Positions 1 through 5,789 of a stretch of DNA of 5,972 bases are shown piece by piece. The stretch comes from an uncultured Dehalococcoidia bacterium (lineage in GTDB: Bacteria; Chloroflexota; Dehalococcoidia; Dehalococcoidales; UBA3254). Under the pieces are notes generated by a model, which was given only the letters and a program-made list of their open reading frames with translations, did no database searches and had not been told where the DNA came from. Made by a program: the position numbers and the translations under genes. The DNA is taken from the NCBI GenBank assembly GCA_903890885.1, contig CAITCX010000130.1:1-5972 (forward strand), given 5' to 3'. Numbering within the stretch: position 1 is the first letter of the stretch; each line of letters begins with the position of its first letter.

Positions 1-178
1 AGCTAACTCATCGGAGATCAAACCGGGGGCCTTCGGCCGGGTTTATAACCAGGAAGGGGTATTTGTAGGGATGGTGGAATACGATGCCGCCAACCAGCGC
101 TGGCAACCCCACAAGGTCTTCTTTCAAAGTTGCTGCCAACAGCAGGCCTCAGAACAGCCACAGACTGAATATTCGTAA
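1..178 (+). CDS. truB: tRNA pseudouridine(55) synthase TruB, C-terminal fragment (5' end outside window)
   Basis: This is an open frame entering from the left edge (first whole codon at base 2) and ending at TAA 176-178, giving 58 visible residues. The segment GRVYNQEGVFVGMVEYD followed about ten residues later by PHKVFF matches the small C-terminal domain that ends many TruB proteins (pattern: RVYD..G.FlGi.......W.P.KVF). TruB converts U55 in the T-loop of tRNAs to pseudouridine in the cytoplasm. The catalytic Asp domain lies outside the window, so the call rests only on this tail. The last 15 or so residues are Gln/Ser-rich (CCQQQ) and look like a non-conserved extension. The next gene is on the same strand 81 nt downstream. 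Another protein with a similar PUA-like tail cannot be excluded. Confidence 0.7.
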   Translation, partial: ANSSEIKPGAFGRVYNQEGVFVGMVEYDAANQRWQPHKVFFQSCCQQQASEQPQTEYS

Positions 179-210
179 AACGCGGGATATTCATTTTATG
201 ATTACCGGGC

Positions 211-239
211 TTGCCTCCTCATTTTGTTTATGTTATCCT
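211..239 (+). promoter_or_regulatory. weak candidate promoter upstream of the PHP gene
   Basis: TTGCCT (211-216) is followed by a 17-nt spacer and TATCCT (234-239), with TG at 231-232 forming an extended -10. Each hexamer matches four of six consensus bases. Transcription would start near 246, just ahead of the Shine-Dalgarno. The gene may instead simply be co-transcribed with truB, since no terminator separates them. Confidence 0.25.
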
Positions 240-245
240 CTATCC

Positions 246-255
246 GGAAGGTGAT
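246..255 (+). promoter_or_regulatory. ribosome binding site that decides the PHP gene start
   Basis: GGAAGGTGAT contains AGGTGAT, a seven-base match to the 16S rRNA 3' end complement. The only nearby in-frame ATG on the downstream side (254) overlaps this site and would be too close for initiation. TTG at 260 lies 8 nt after the AGG core, the usual spacing, and TTG at 263 lies 11 nt after it. The earlier in-frame ATG at 230 has no Shine-Dalgarno. Confidence 0.6.
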
Positions 256-259
256 GGTT

Positions 260-928
260 TTGTTGCAGGATTTTCATACTCATACCTCTTTAAGCGACGG
301 TGAACTTTCTCCCATGGAGATGATCAGGCGGGCGGCTGTAGCAGGCTACTCGGCCATTGCTTTAACTGATCATGCCTCAACTGGTGACATGCAGCGGATC
401 GTGATGGAGATTGTGCAGGTGTGCGCTTTGGCGCGAAAATACTGGGACATCCTGGCAATTCCAGGGATAGAGCTAACTCATATCCCGCCAAAGTCCATTG
501 CCGCGCTGGCCAGGGAGGCCAAAGAGTTGGGTGCCTGGGTTGTAGTGGTTCACGGAGAGACGCCTGTGGAACCAGTGGAGAAAGGGACAAACCTGGCTGC
601 ACTGAGAAGTCCTGATGTGGATATCCTTGCTCATCCTGGTTTTATCACTTTAGCTGAAACTAAACTGGCTGCTGCCAGTGGTATTTTCCTGGAAATCACT
701 GCCCGTAAAGGGCATTCCCTGACTAATGGACACGTAGCTCAAATGGCCTTGAAAGCCGGGGCGAAATTAATATTGGATTCCGACGCGCATACCGATAGAG
801 ACCTTTTGACCTTCGATTTTGCAGAGATGGTTTTAAAGGGTGCTGGATTGGAAAACAAGGTAGTCCACAGGGTGATGAAGGAGAATGCGGCGGAATTGCT
901 AGGGAAAATCCCAGCCGGAAATATCTAG
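260..928 (+). CDS. PHP-domain metal-dependent phosphoesterase (histidinol-phosphatase-like)
   Basis: The product is 222 residues from TTG 260. The family's metal-binding motifs are all visible: DFHTH (H6, H8) with SDGE following, LTDH (D37, H38), GIEL (E71), VVHGE (H98), LAHPG (H125) and DSDAH (D175, H177). PHP proteins bind two or three metal ions and hydrolyse phosphoesters; relatives include histidinol phosphatase (HisK type), polymerase-associated PHP domains and YciV/RNase AM-type nucleases. This is a compact stand-alone PHP domain with no polymerase module and no his genes nearby, so the substrate is unknown. The start is inferred: longer versions from ATG 230 or TTG 224 add residues before the first conserved strand, whereas family members usually begin a few residues before DxHxH. 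No signal peptide, so cytoplasmic. It probably shares a transcript with truB and converges on radA with 17 nt between stops. Confidence 0.85.
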   Translation: MLQDFHTHTSLSDGELSPMEMIRRAAVAGYSAIALTDHASTGDMQRIVMEIVQVCALARKYWDILAIPGIELTHIPPKSIAALAREAKELGAWVVVVHGETPVEPVEKGTNLAALRSPDVDILAHPGFITLAETKLAAASGIFLEITARKGHSLTNGHVAQMALKAGAKLILDSDAHTDRDLLTFDFAEMVLKGAGLENKVVHRVMKENAAELLGKIPAGNI

Positions 929-945
929 ATTCGTAATTAGAAAAC

Positions 946-2391
946 TTAGTTATCCTTTTCAGGGTCTTTATCTTGAAAAAGCTGTTCTTCAGTGGCGGAC
1001 TCTTCTCCGGTTTTGCTGCGGCCTTTAATTTTTACGAGGCCTTTGAATATAGCTTCTTTGATGGAACTTACGCCGATTACTTCGATGTCGTTAAAATGCG
1101 GTAGCGACTTCAGACCGCTTCTAGGAACTAGACATCCTTTAAAGCCCAAACGGGCGGCTTCGGCGACTCGTCTATCCAGGTGTGAGGTTGTCCTGATTTC
1201 TCCACTCAGCCCTATTTCACCAACTACCACCAGGCCCGGCTTGAGAGCGGAATCATAAAAGCTGCTGGCAATTGAAAGAGCTATGGACAGGTCGGCACCA
1301 GGCTCTTCGATCTTCAGTCCACCGGCCACATTGACCAGAATATCCTGGTTGCCTAATCTTAAATTGGCGCGTTTGGTTAGAACAGCGATAATTAGTAGCA
1401 GTCGGTTATAATCAACTCCGTTGGCCATACGGCGCGGCATACCGAAATAGGAAGTAGTGGCCAGGGACTGTATCTCCACGAGCAGCGGACGATTACCTTC
1501 CATGACCGGTGCCACCACCGTGCCTACGTTTTCCTCGTATTCCGTCAGAAAAGCTTGAGAGGGGTTTTCAACCTGAATCAATCCTTTTTCCTGCATCTCA
1601 AAGACGCCTACTTCGTTGGTGGAGCCGAAACGGTTCTTCGCGCAGCGTAAAAGGCGGTAAGAACTGAAAGGAGTGCCTTCGAAGTACAATACCACGTCAA
1701 CTATATGTTCCAGTGCCTTTGGCCCTGCTATGTCCCCGCTTTTAGTTATGTGCCCGACGATGAAGACCGGCACTTCTTTAGCTTTAGCCCACTGCAGCAG
1801 CCTGAGGGTGCATTCTCGCACCTGGGTTATATTGCCGGGGGCAGTGCCCAGGTCGGAAAGCCCAACCGTCTGGATAGAGTCCACCACCACAAAACCGGGA
1901 TTTAGATTATCCAATTCATTGAGTATAACTTCAAGATCGGTCTCAGCCATTAGATATAGGTTGTCGCCTGTTATTCCCAGACGCTGGGCTCTCAGTTTGA
2001 TCTGCCGTTCAGTTTCTTCTGCTGAAACATAGACCGAATTGCCGCGCAAGCCTGCCACCATATCAGCTATCTGAAGTAAAAGAGTGGACTTGCCGATGCC
2101 AGGTTCGCCGCTGATTAATGAAACTGAACCGGCCACCAGACCTCCGCCCAAAACCCGGTTGAGTTCATTGATGGGCAGAACGGTGCGAACGGTGTCCTTA
2201 AGCTCTATTCCGGCTAAATGGCGGGCAGGCGAACCTCTGACAGGCACTTTCTTGGAAGCCGTCTGGGTTGTGCTGGTTTCTGCAAAGGTGTTCCAGGTCT
2301 GGCAGTCCGGACAACGCCCCAGCCATTTAGGGCTTTCCTTTCCGCAAGTCTGGCAAACAAATACTATTTTTGTCTTTATCGCTCTTGCCAT
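946..2391 (-). CDS. radA: DNA repair protein RadA/Sms (branch-migration ATPase)
   Basis: The product is 481 residues, close to the usual RadA length. Domains in order: N-terminal C4 zinc finger (C13, C16, C27, C30, with the typical SPKWLGRCPDC); RecA-like ATPase with Walker A GEPGIGKST (95-103, K101) and Walker B VVVDS (D171); the RadA-specific KNRFG motif (252-256); and a C-terminal Lon-like domain from about 325 (PGADLSIA 364-371, GEIGLSGEIR 391-400). RadA is a cytoplasmic DnaB-like helicase that drives branch migration of recombination intermediates together with RecA. ATG 2391 is chosen because MARAIKTKIVFVCQTCG is the standard N-terminus. The frame stays open to ATG 2457, but those 22 extra residues resemble nothing in the family. 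No Shine-Dalgarno precedes ATG 2391, and the predicted promoter places +1 on this codon, so the mRNA may be leaderless. The acidic/lysine-rich tail (about the last 25 residues) is not conserved. Confidence 0.96.
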   Translation of the reverse strand: MARAIKTKIVFVCQTCGKESPKWLGRCPDCQTWNTFAETSTTQTASKKVPVRGSPARHLAGIELKDTVRTVLPINELNRVLGGGLVAGSVSLISGEPGIGKSTLLLQIADMVAGLRGNSVYVSAEETERQIKLRAQRLGITGDNLYLMAETDLEVILNELDNLNPGFVVVDSIQTVGLSDLGTAPGNITQVRECTLRLLQWAKAKEVPVFIVGHITKSGDIAGPKALEHIVDVVLYFEGTPFSSYRLLRCAKNRFGSTNEVGVFEMQEKGLIQVENPSQAFLTEYEENVGTVVAPVMEGNRPLLVEIQSLATTSYFGMPRRMANGVDYNRLLLIIAVLTKRANLRLGNQDILVNVAGGLKIEEPGADLSIALSIASSFYDSALKPGLVVVGEIGLSGEIRTTSHLDRRVAEAARLGFKGCLVPRSGLKSLPHFNDIEVIGVSSIKEAIFKGLVKIKGRSKTGEESATEEQLFQDKDPEKDN

Positions 2392-2426
2392 ATGTAAAAT
2401 GTACTTTATTTTGCATTTAATGACAA
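2392..2426 (-). promoter_or_regulatory. candidate radA promoter with start site at the ATG
   Basis: Reading the minus strand, TTGTCA (2426-2421, five of six matches to TTGACA) is followed by exactly 17 nt and TACATT (2403-2398, four of six matches to TATAAT). Six bases (2397-2392) separate the -10 from the ATG, so the standard start site falls on base 2391, the A of the radA initiation codon. The geometry is good but the -10 is imperfect. A second possible -10 further upstream (TATTAT near 2452) lacks a good -35. Confidence 0.5.
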
Positions 2427-2450
2427 GAGATGTTCCGTAAGTGTTATAAT
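2420..2450 (+). promoter_or_regulatory. candidate promoter of the metallophosphoesterase gene (extended -10)
   Basis: A perfect TATAAT (2445-2450) is preceded by TG at 2442-2443, giving the extended -10 TGTTATAAT. A -35-like ATGACA (2420-2425, five of six) lies 19 nt upstream. That is long, but an extended -10 depends little on the -35. Transcription should start near 2457, giving a leader of about 31 nt containing the Shine-Dalgarno GGAAGG. The -35 overlaps the radA -35 on the other strand. Confidence 0.6.
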
Positions 2451-2474
2451 ACGGCATAAAATGACCAGCTGAAC

Positions 2475-2480
2475 GGAAGG
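2475..2480 (+). promoter_or_regulatory. ribosome binding site supporting a GTG start
   Basis: GGAAGG sits 7 nt before GTG 2488. No in-frame ATG lies nearby, and the conserved ILSDIHSN strand begins four residues later, so this site fixes the GTG start of the metallophosphoesterase. Confidence 0.75.
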
Positions 2481-2487
2481 CAATCCA

Positions 2488-3216
2488 GTGAGATATGCTA
2501 TTTTAAGCGATATCCATTCTAATCTGACTGCGCTGGAGGCGGTACTGGCGGATCTTGAAAAATTGGGGCGCGTAGATGAAATCTGGTGTCTTGGTGATTC
2601 TGTAGGTTATGGTCCAGATCCTCACGAATGCCTTGAAATCGTCCTCAGCCGCTGCAGCCTTTGTGTGGCTGGGAATCATGATCTGGTTGCTATAGGTAAG
2701 CTGGACACCTCAGTTTTTAATCAAGACGCTGCCAGGGCTGCGAGTTGGACTAGATGTCAGCTCAACAAAGAGGAAACTGGTTTTCTAACCGGACTGCCTC
2801 TCATAGTTGAAAAAGGCGATTTTACCCTCGCCCACGGCAGCCCTCGCTCGCCGATTTGGGAATACATCACGTCGGGCAAGGAAGCTGAAGAGAACCTTGC
2901 TCATTTGAAAACCAGCTTCTGCCTCACTGGTCATACCCACGTAGCCCAGTATTTTCAGTGCCGTGAATCCTGCAATTCCGTTAGGCCTGAAGCAGGTGCT
3001 TCGCTCAAGCTGGAGGATTCCCGCTATTTTATTAATCCCGGCGGGGTAGGACAGCCGCGGGACGGCGATCCCCGGGCGGCCTATGCAGTCTATGACAGTG
3101 ATACTGCAACTATTGTTTTTCGCCGCGTCAGTTACGATATAGCGGCTGTTCAAACCAGAATGCAGAAAGCCGGTTTGCCCCTTTGGTTGACGGAACGGTT
3201 AGCATATGGAAGGTAA
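2488..3216 (+). CDS. calcineurin-like metallophosphoesterase family protein
   Basis: The product is 242 residues from a GTG start. All five metallophosphoesterase signature blocks are present: SDIHSN (D8, H10), LGDSVGYGPDP (D37), GNHD (N63-D65), AHGSP (H116) and GHTH (H149, H151), followed by the subfamily segment NPGGVGQPRDGDPRAAYAVYD (written here in two parts: NPGGVGQP 183-190, then RDGDPRAAY). These residues build a two-metal centre that hydrolyses phosphomono- or diesters. The YfcE/MJ0936-like branch includes proteins active on small artificial phosphodiesters, but the physiological substrate is generally unknown, and so it is here. No signal peptide or membrane segment, so cytoplasmic. 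It has its own strong-looking promoter, diverges from radA, and converges on the zincin gene with 7 nt between stops. The GP of GYGPDP and the GQPRDGDPR loop place it in the common bacterial single-domain type. The family call is firm; a precise function is not. Confidence 0.92.
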   Translation: MRYAILSDIHSNLTALEAVLADLEKLGRVDEIWCLGDSVGYGPDPHECLEIVLSRCSLCVAGNHDLVAIGKLDTSVFNQDAARAASWTRCQLNKEETGFLTGLPLIVEKGDFTLAHGSPRSPIWEYITSGKEAEENLAHLKTSFCLTGHTHVAQYFQCRESCNSVRPEAGASLKLEDSRYFINPGGVGQPRDGDPRAAYAVYDSDTATIVFRRVSYDIAAVQTRMQKAGLPLWLTERLAYGR

Positions 3217-3223
3217 AATTACT

Positions 3224-3604
3224 TTATTCCCGTTCGTTTTCTATTTCTTTAAGGCGTTTGTCGTCAATGCCGAAGTGATGGGCGATCTCATGGATGACTG
3301 TTTTGCGGATTTGCTCTTTGATTTCCATTTCGTCTCCGCTGCGACAGGCTTCTTCAATCGGTTTTTGAAAAATAGTGATTTTATCCGGTGTTACCAGCCC
3401 GTAATTGCTGGTCCGGTTCGTCAGAGGTACGCCTTCATATAACCCCAGCAGGGTGAATCCTGTTCCGAGATGGGTTTTTCTAAGTTGCCAGTCAGATGGC
3501 AAATCTTCGACTACCAGGTCGACGTTTTCCAGCCGGTCTTGAAATTCCTCCGGTAATGATTCGACAGCCCCTATCACCAGCGATTCAAATCTCTCTTTAT
3601 TCAT
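3224..3604 (-). CDS. minimal zincin metallopeptidase (HExxHxxGxxD, Zincin_1/DUF1025-type)
   Basis: The product is 126 residues from ATG 3604. The C-terminal part carries HEIAHHFGIDD, with zinc ligands H105 and H109, catalytic E106, then G112 and D115, fitting HExxHxxGxxD. Upstream, LLGLYEGVPLTNR (52-64) and DKITIFQKPIE (74-84) are typical of the small Zincin_1 family found in Chloroflexi, Actinobacteria and others. Peptidase activity is inferred from the motif; substrates are unknown for the family as far as I know. There is no signal peptide, so it is probably cytoplasmic. The ATG lies one base after the stop of the S41 peptidase gene and lacks a good Shine-Dalgarno (only AGG about 12 nt away), which suggests translation by coupling or reinitiation. 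An upstream in-frame extension to 3655 would overlap ctpA and adds no recognisable sequence. Confidence 0.88.
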   Translation of the reverse strand: MNKERFESLVIGAVESLPEEFQDRLENVDLVVEDLPSDWQLRKTHLGTGFTLLGLYEGVPLTNRTSNYGLVTPDKITIFQKPIEEACRSGDEMEIKEQIRKTVIHEIAHHFGIDDKRLKEIENERE

Positions 3605-3605
3605 C

Positions 3606-4757
3606 CTAGTGTTTAGCCTGGTGCAGATAATCCACTGCCCATTTGGTGCCTGCATCTCCTGTTTCGGTTATTACGATATCAGGGGTAATGCCTTTACCCT
3701 CGATCTCTCTTCCCTTGGGAGTCAGCCAGCGGCCGGTAGTCAGGTAGATAGCCGATCCATCTGGCAATTGGAAGAAAGAATCATAGCTTCCCTTACCGAA
3801 GGTGACTGTTCCGGCGATGGTTGCTCTGCCGTAGTCCTGCAAAGCACCAGAAAGGACCTCAGAACCGGAAGCGCTGTATTGATTGACCAGTACCACCATG
3901 GGCAAATCGGTAAACACGCCATTGGGAGTAACTGAGTTAGATCGGGTCTGGCCCGCATTGTCCCGCAGGGTAATAATGACGCCCTCTTTGATAAAGTTGC
4001 TGGCTATGTCCACTACTACGTTGACATAGCCGCCAGGATTGTCCCTCAAGTCAAGAATGATACCTTTCGCATTTTTTACTTCCGGGGCAGCCAGAGCCTT
4101 CCGGAATTCCTCATTGGTTTTAGCGTGGAAGTTAGAGATTTGGATATAGGCAATGTCCCCTTCCATGTGGAATTCCACCGAAGCGGGATTGATTTCAGCC
4201 CGGACGATTTCGATGTCTACAGGTTGAGTGTCAACTTCATGCAGGATTAATAATTTGACTTTTGTTCCGATCTCTCCACGTACCAGTCCGACTACCTGAT
4301 CGGTCTTCAGATCCTGGGTAGATTTTTCGTTCACAGCTAATATGATGTCGTTGCTTTTTAGCCCGGCTTTTTCGGCAGGGGAATTGGGAAGCACATGCAC
4401 GATAATAGGCTGCTTGTCTTTGTTCATTGAAACCGTAGCGCCGATGCCGCCAAAGCTGCTGGCGAAGTCTCCCTGAGTCAGTTTATATTCGCTTGGATTC
4501 AAATAATATGAGTATGGATCGTCAACGGACCTTACCATGCCTTCAATAGCGCCTTGAGTGAGGACGGTAGAATCAATTTTCTCCGGTTGGACATAATCTT
4601 TTCTGATAATAGTCCAGGCCTGATTGATGAGGTCTATATTCAGTCCAGGTCGACCAACGCTGGTATTGAAGGATGCCAAACAACCTGCAGCAAAGGCCGT
4701 AGATAGCAGCAGGACTGCGACCAGAATCAATAGACCAATTTTAAAACTCTTGCGCAT
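3606..4757 (-). CDS. ctpA: S41-family C-terminal processing peptidase (CtpA/Tsp type)
   Basis: The product is 383 residues. The N-terminus (RK, then a hydrophobic run at about 6-25) is a signal peptide or anchor ending FAAGC, a possible lipobox with Cys26, so the enzyme should act outside the cytoplasmic membrane. A PDZ domain spans about 101-180 (FGGIGATVS, then SPAEKAGLKSNDIILAVN). The peptidase core follows, with DLRDNPGG (236-243), NQYSASGSE with nucleophile S297, and FGKG with general base K322, 25 residues later as in E. coli Tsp. Such peptidases cleave proteins at C-terminal tails recognised by the PDZ domain. The residue at K+4, Gln in B. subtilis CtpB (K334/Q338), is Asp326 here. ATG 4757 is chosen because GAGG lies 9 nt upstream; GTG 4772 overlaps that site. 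It has its own candidate promoter and is coupled to the downstream zincin gene. Confidence 0.94.
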   Translation of the reverse strand: MRKSFKIGLLILVAVLLLSTAFAAGCLASFNTSVGRPGLNIDLINQAWTIIRKDYVQPEKIDSTVLTQGAIEGMVRSVDDPYSYYLNPSEYKLTQGDFASSFGGIGATVSMNKDKQPIIVHVLPNSPAEKAGLKSNDIILAVNEKSTQDLKTDQVVGLVRGEIGTKVKLLILHEVDTQPVDIEIVRAEINPASVEFHMEGDIAYIQISNFHAKTNEEFRKALAAPEVKNAKGIILDLRDNPGGYVNVVVDIASNFIKEGVIITLRDNAGQTRSNSVTPNGVFTDLPMVVLVNQYSASGSEVLSGALQDYGRATIAGTVTFGKGSYDSFFQLPDGSAIYLTTGRWLTPKGREIEGKGITPDIVITETGDAGTKWAVDYLHQAKH

Positions 4758-4799
4758 GGTAGTAATCCTCACAAATCTTTAACAATAGGGCTCAATCTG

Positions 4800-4828
4800 A
4801 TTATACTCAGAGCGGCAGGTTAAGTACA
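4800..4828 (-). promoter_or_regulatory. candidate promoter for ctpA-zincin unit
   Basis: On the minus strand a perfect TATAAT (4805-4800) is preceded, with 17 nt spacing, by a poor -35 TGTACT (4828-4823). The start site would be near 4793, giving a leader of about 36 nt that includes the GAGG Shine-Dalgarno. It lies in the 117-nt gap after rsmE, so ctpA need not depend on rsmE transcription. No clear terminator hairpin was seen in this gap. Confidence 0.5.
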
Positions 4829-4874
4829 TTTTTAATCTCAAAACTGTTGAACTAAATACTTACTGCAAACTGGT

Positions 4875-5597
4875 TTACGCGAAAACTAGTTTGAGGTAGG
4901 CGGCAACGGCTAAAGCAGCGGTCTCCACCCGCAGAACATTCTCGCCCAGTGTCACTGCTTGAAAACCGGAGGTGATAGCCTGCTCAACTTCCTGAGGCGT
5001 GAAATCACCTTCAGGGCCGATTAACACCAGCACAGCAGCAGGTTTTTTCCCGATTAATACCTGAGAAAGAGATAGACGCTCGCCAATCAGGCTGGGAACC
5101 AGTTTTAGATCATATTCAGCGGATTTAGAAATAATTTCTGTCAAGGACATAATGCCCGGGATGGATGGCAGCAAATTGCGCTGGCTTTGCTCAGCGGCGC
5201 TGCGGGCGATTTTGCGCCAGCGTTCCAGCCTCGAACCTTCCGCTTCCTCAATTCTGACTTCGACCCGTTCAGTCAAGAGCGGTATGATGGTGTCCACTCC
5301 AATCTGGGTTAGTTTGTCAACGATATCATCAAACCCGGATTTTTTAGGCAGGGCGCAGGCTATACTCAACTTAAATTTCACAGGCCTGGCAGGTTTTTTC
5401 TCTATCACCTTTAGCTGGGCTTGCTGTCTGTTGTAAGCTGAGATTGAACACAGATATTCACGGCCAGTGGAATCGAATACAGTGATCTGGGCGTCTGTTT
5501 TTAAACGCAGAACATCTTTCAGATGGTGCAGTTGATCTGCGTCGCTGATAGCAGCCTGCTCTCCAACAATAGGGTCTCCTAGATAAAAACGGTGCAT
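4875..5597 (-). CDS. rsmE: 16S rRNA (uracil(1498)-N3)-methyltransferase RsmE
   Basis: The product is 240 residues, the normal RsmE length. The N-terminal PUA-like RNA-binding domain (about 1-70) begins MHRFYL and contains HHLKDVLRLK (24-33). The C-terminal SPOUT methyltransferase domain shows the family landmarks: DKLTQIGVD (94-102), RSAAEQSQR (132-140), LIGPEGDFT (192-200) and LGENVLRVETA (217-227), the last two forming the knotted SAM-binding site. RsmE methylates N3 of U1498 in helix 44 of 16S rRNA on the assembled 30S subunit. The start is ATG 5597 with GAGG 7 nt upstream. The second G of the usual GPEGG is Asp here, a variant also common in other phyla. A weak TAAAAT (5629-5624) with a poor -35 (TGTTAA 5652-5647) could be its promoter. 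It is divergent from the thiolase gene. Confidence 0.96.
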   Translation of the reverse strand: MHRFYLGDPIVGEQAAISDADQLHHLKDVLRLKTDAQITVFDSTGREYLCSISAYNRQQAQLKVIEKKPARPVKFKLSIACALPKKSGFDDIVDKLTQIGVDTIIPLLTERVEVRIEEAEGSRLERWRKIARSAAEQSQRNLLPSIPGIMSLTEIISKSAEYDLKLVPSLIGERLSLSQVLIGKKPAAVLVLIGPEGDFTPQEVEQAITSGFQAVTLGENVLRVETAALAVAAYLKLVFA

Positions 5598-5623
5598 ACG
5601 TTATCCTCAGGGTTTTTGTGACT

Positions 5624-5652
5624 ATTTTACCCTATGATCAGTGAAATTAACA
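5624..5652 (-). promoter_or_regulatory. weak candidate rsmE promoter
   Basis: On the minus strand TAAAAT (5629-5624, five of six) lies about 20 nt of leader upstream of the rsmE Shine-Dalgarno and ATG. The element 17 nt further upstream, TGTTAA (5652-5647), matches the -35 poorly. Position is plausible and sequence support is modest. Confidence 0.3.
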
Positions 5653-5687
5653 GTCAGGGCACCGGGTTCAGGGCTGTTGATATGGGG

Positions 5688-5716
5688 TTGATTTTTACCT
5701 GCTTATATTAAATAAT
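5688..5716 (+). promoter_or_regulatory. candidate thiolase promoter
   Basis: TTGATT (5688-5693) is followed by a 17-nt spacer and AATAAT (5711-5716, five of six). The start site would be near 5723, with a leader of about 83 nt. The -10 forms the left arm of an AT-rich palindrome (5711-5724). The region is AT-rich, so chance matches are likely; TAAAAT at 5742-5747 is an alternative -10 without a good -35. Confidence 0.35.
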
Positions 5717-5724
5717 GAATTATT
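5711..5724. repeat. AT-rich palindrome at the thiolase promoter
   Basis: AATAAT, two bases, then ATTATT form a perfect six-base inverted repeat overlapping the proposed -10 and start site. This is where a repressor would bind, but AT-only palindromes arise easily by chance in such DNA. Confidence 0.35.
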
Positions 5725-5746
5725 AGTAAGACTAAACTGGATAAAA

Positions 5747-5789
5747 TCTGTGCAATCAGCGAAATTCTAATTTATTTTACTGGCACAGA
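5747..5789. repeat. inverted repeat in the thiolase leader
   Basis: TCTGTGC (5747-5753) and GCACAGA (5783-5789) are exact reverse complements with a 29-nt loop, ending 7 nt before the AGAGG Shine-Dalgarno. In RNA this could form a stem in the 5' leader. There is no run of T after it, so it is not a standard terminator. Confidence 0.4.

Noticed and set aside
20..44. Hairpin AAACC..GGCC-TTC-GGCC..GGTTT resembling a terminator stem.
   Set aside because: It lies inside the truB frame, encoding KPGAFGRV, and is followed by ATAACC rather than a T-run.
1..481. Exact 11-base direct repeat AGCTAACTCAT at 1-11 and 471-481.
   Set aside because: Both copies are within coding sequence in different contexts; by a rough count several 11-base matches are expected by chance in 6 kb.
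992..2440. Several open frames on the plus strand opposite radA (for example 992-1258, 1673-2032, 2084-2440), and similar ones opposite the other genes.
   Set aside because: They are antisense shadows of strongly conserved genes, with no ribosome sites or recognisable protein features.
2392..2457. A 22-residue N-terminal extension of RadA starting at ATG 2457.
   Set aside because: The extension has no ribosome site, overlaps both predicted promoters, and precedes the standard RadA N-terminus.
5000..5020. Asp in place of the second Gly of the GPEGG motif of RsmE (GPEGDFT).
   Set aside because: I recall the GPEGD form in RsmE of other phyla such as Bacteroidetes, and the rest of the SAM-binding knot is intact, so this is a normal variant.
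5655..5677. CAGGGC repeated on either side of ACCGGGTT in the rsmE-thiolase gap.
   Set aside because: This is a short direct repeat, not an inverted one. It cannot form a hairpin and has no further copies nearby, so there is no array or iteron pattern.
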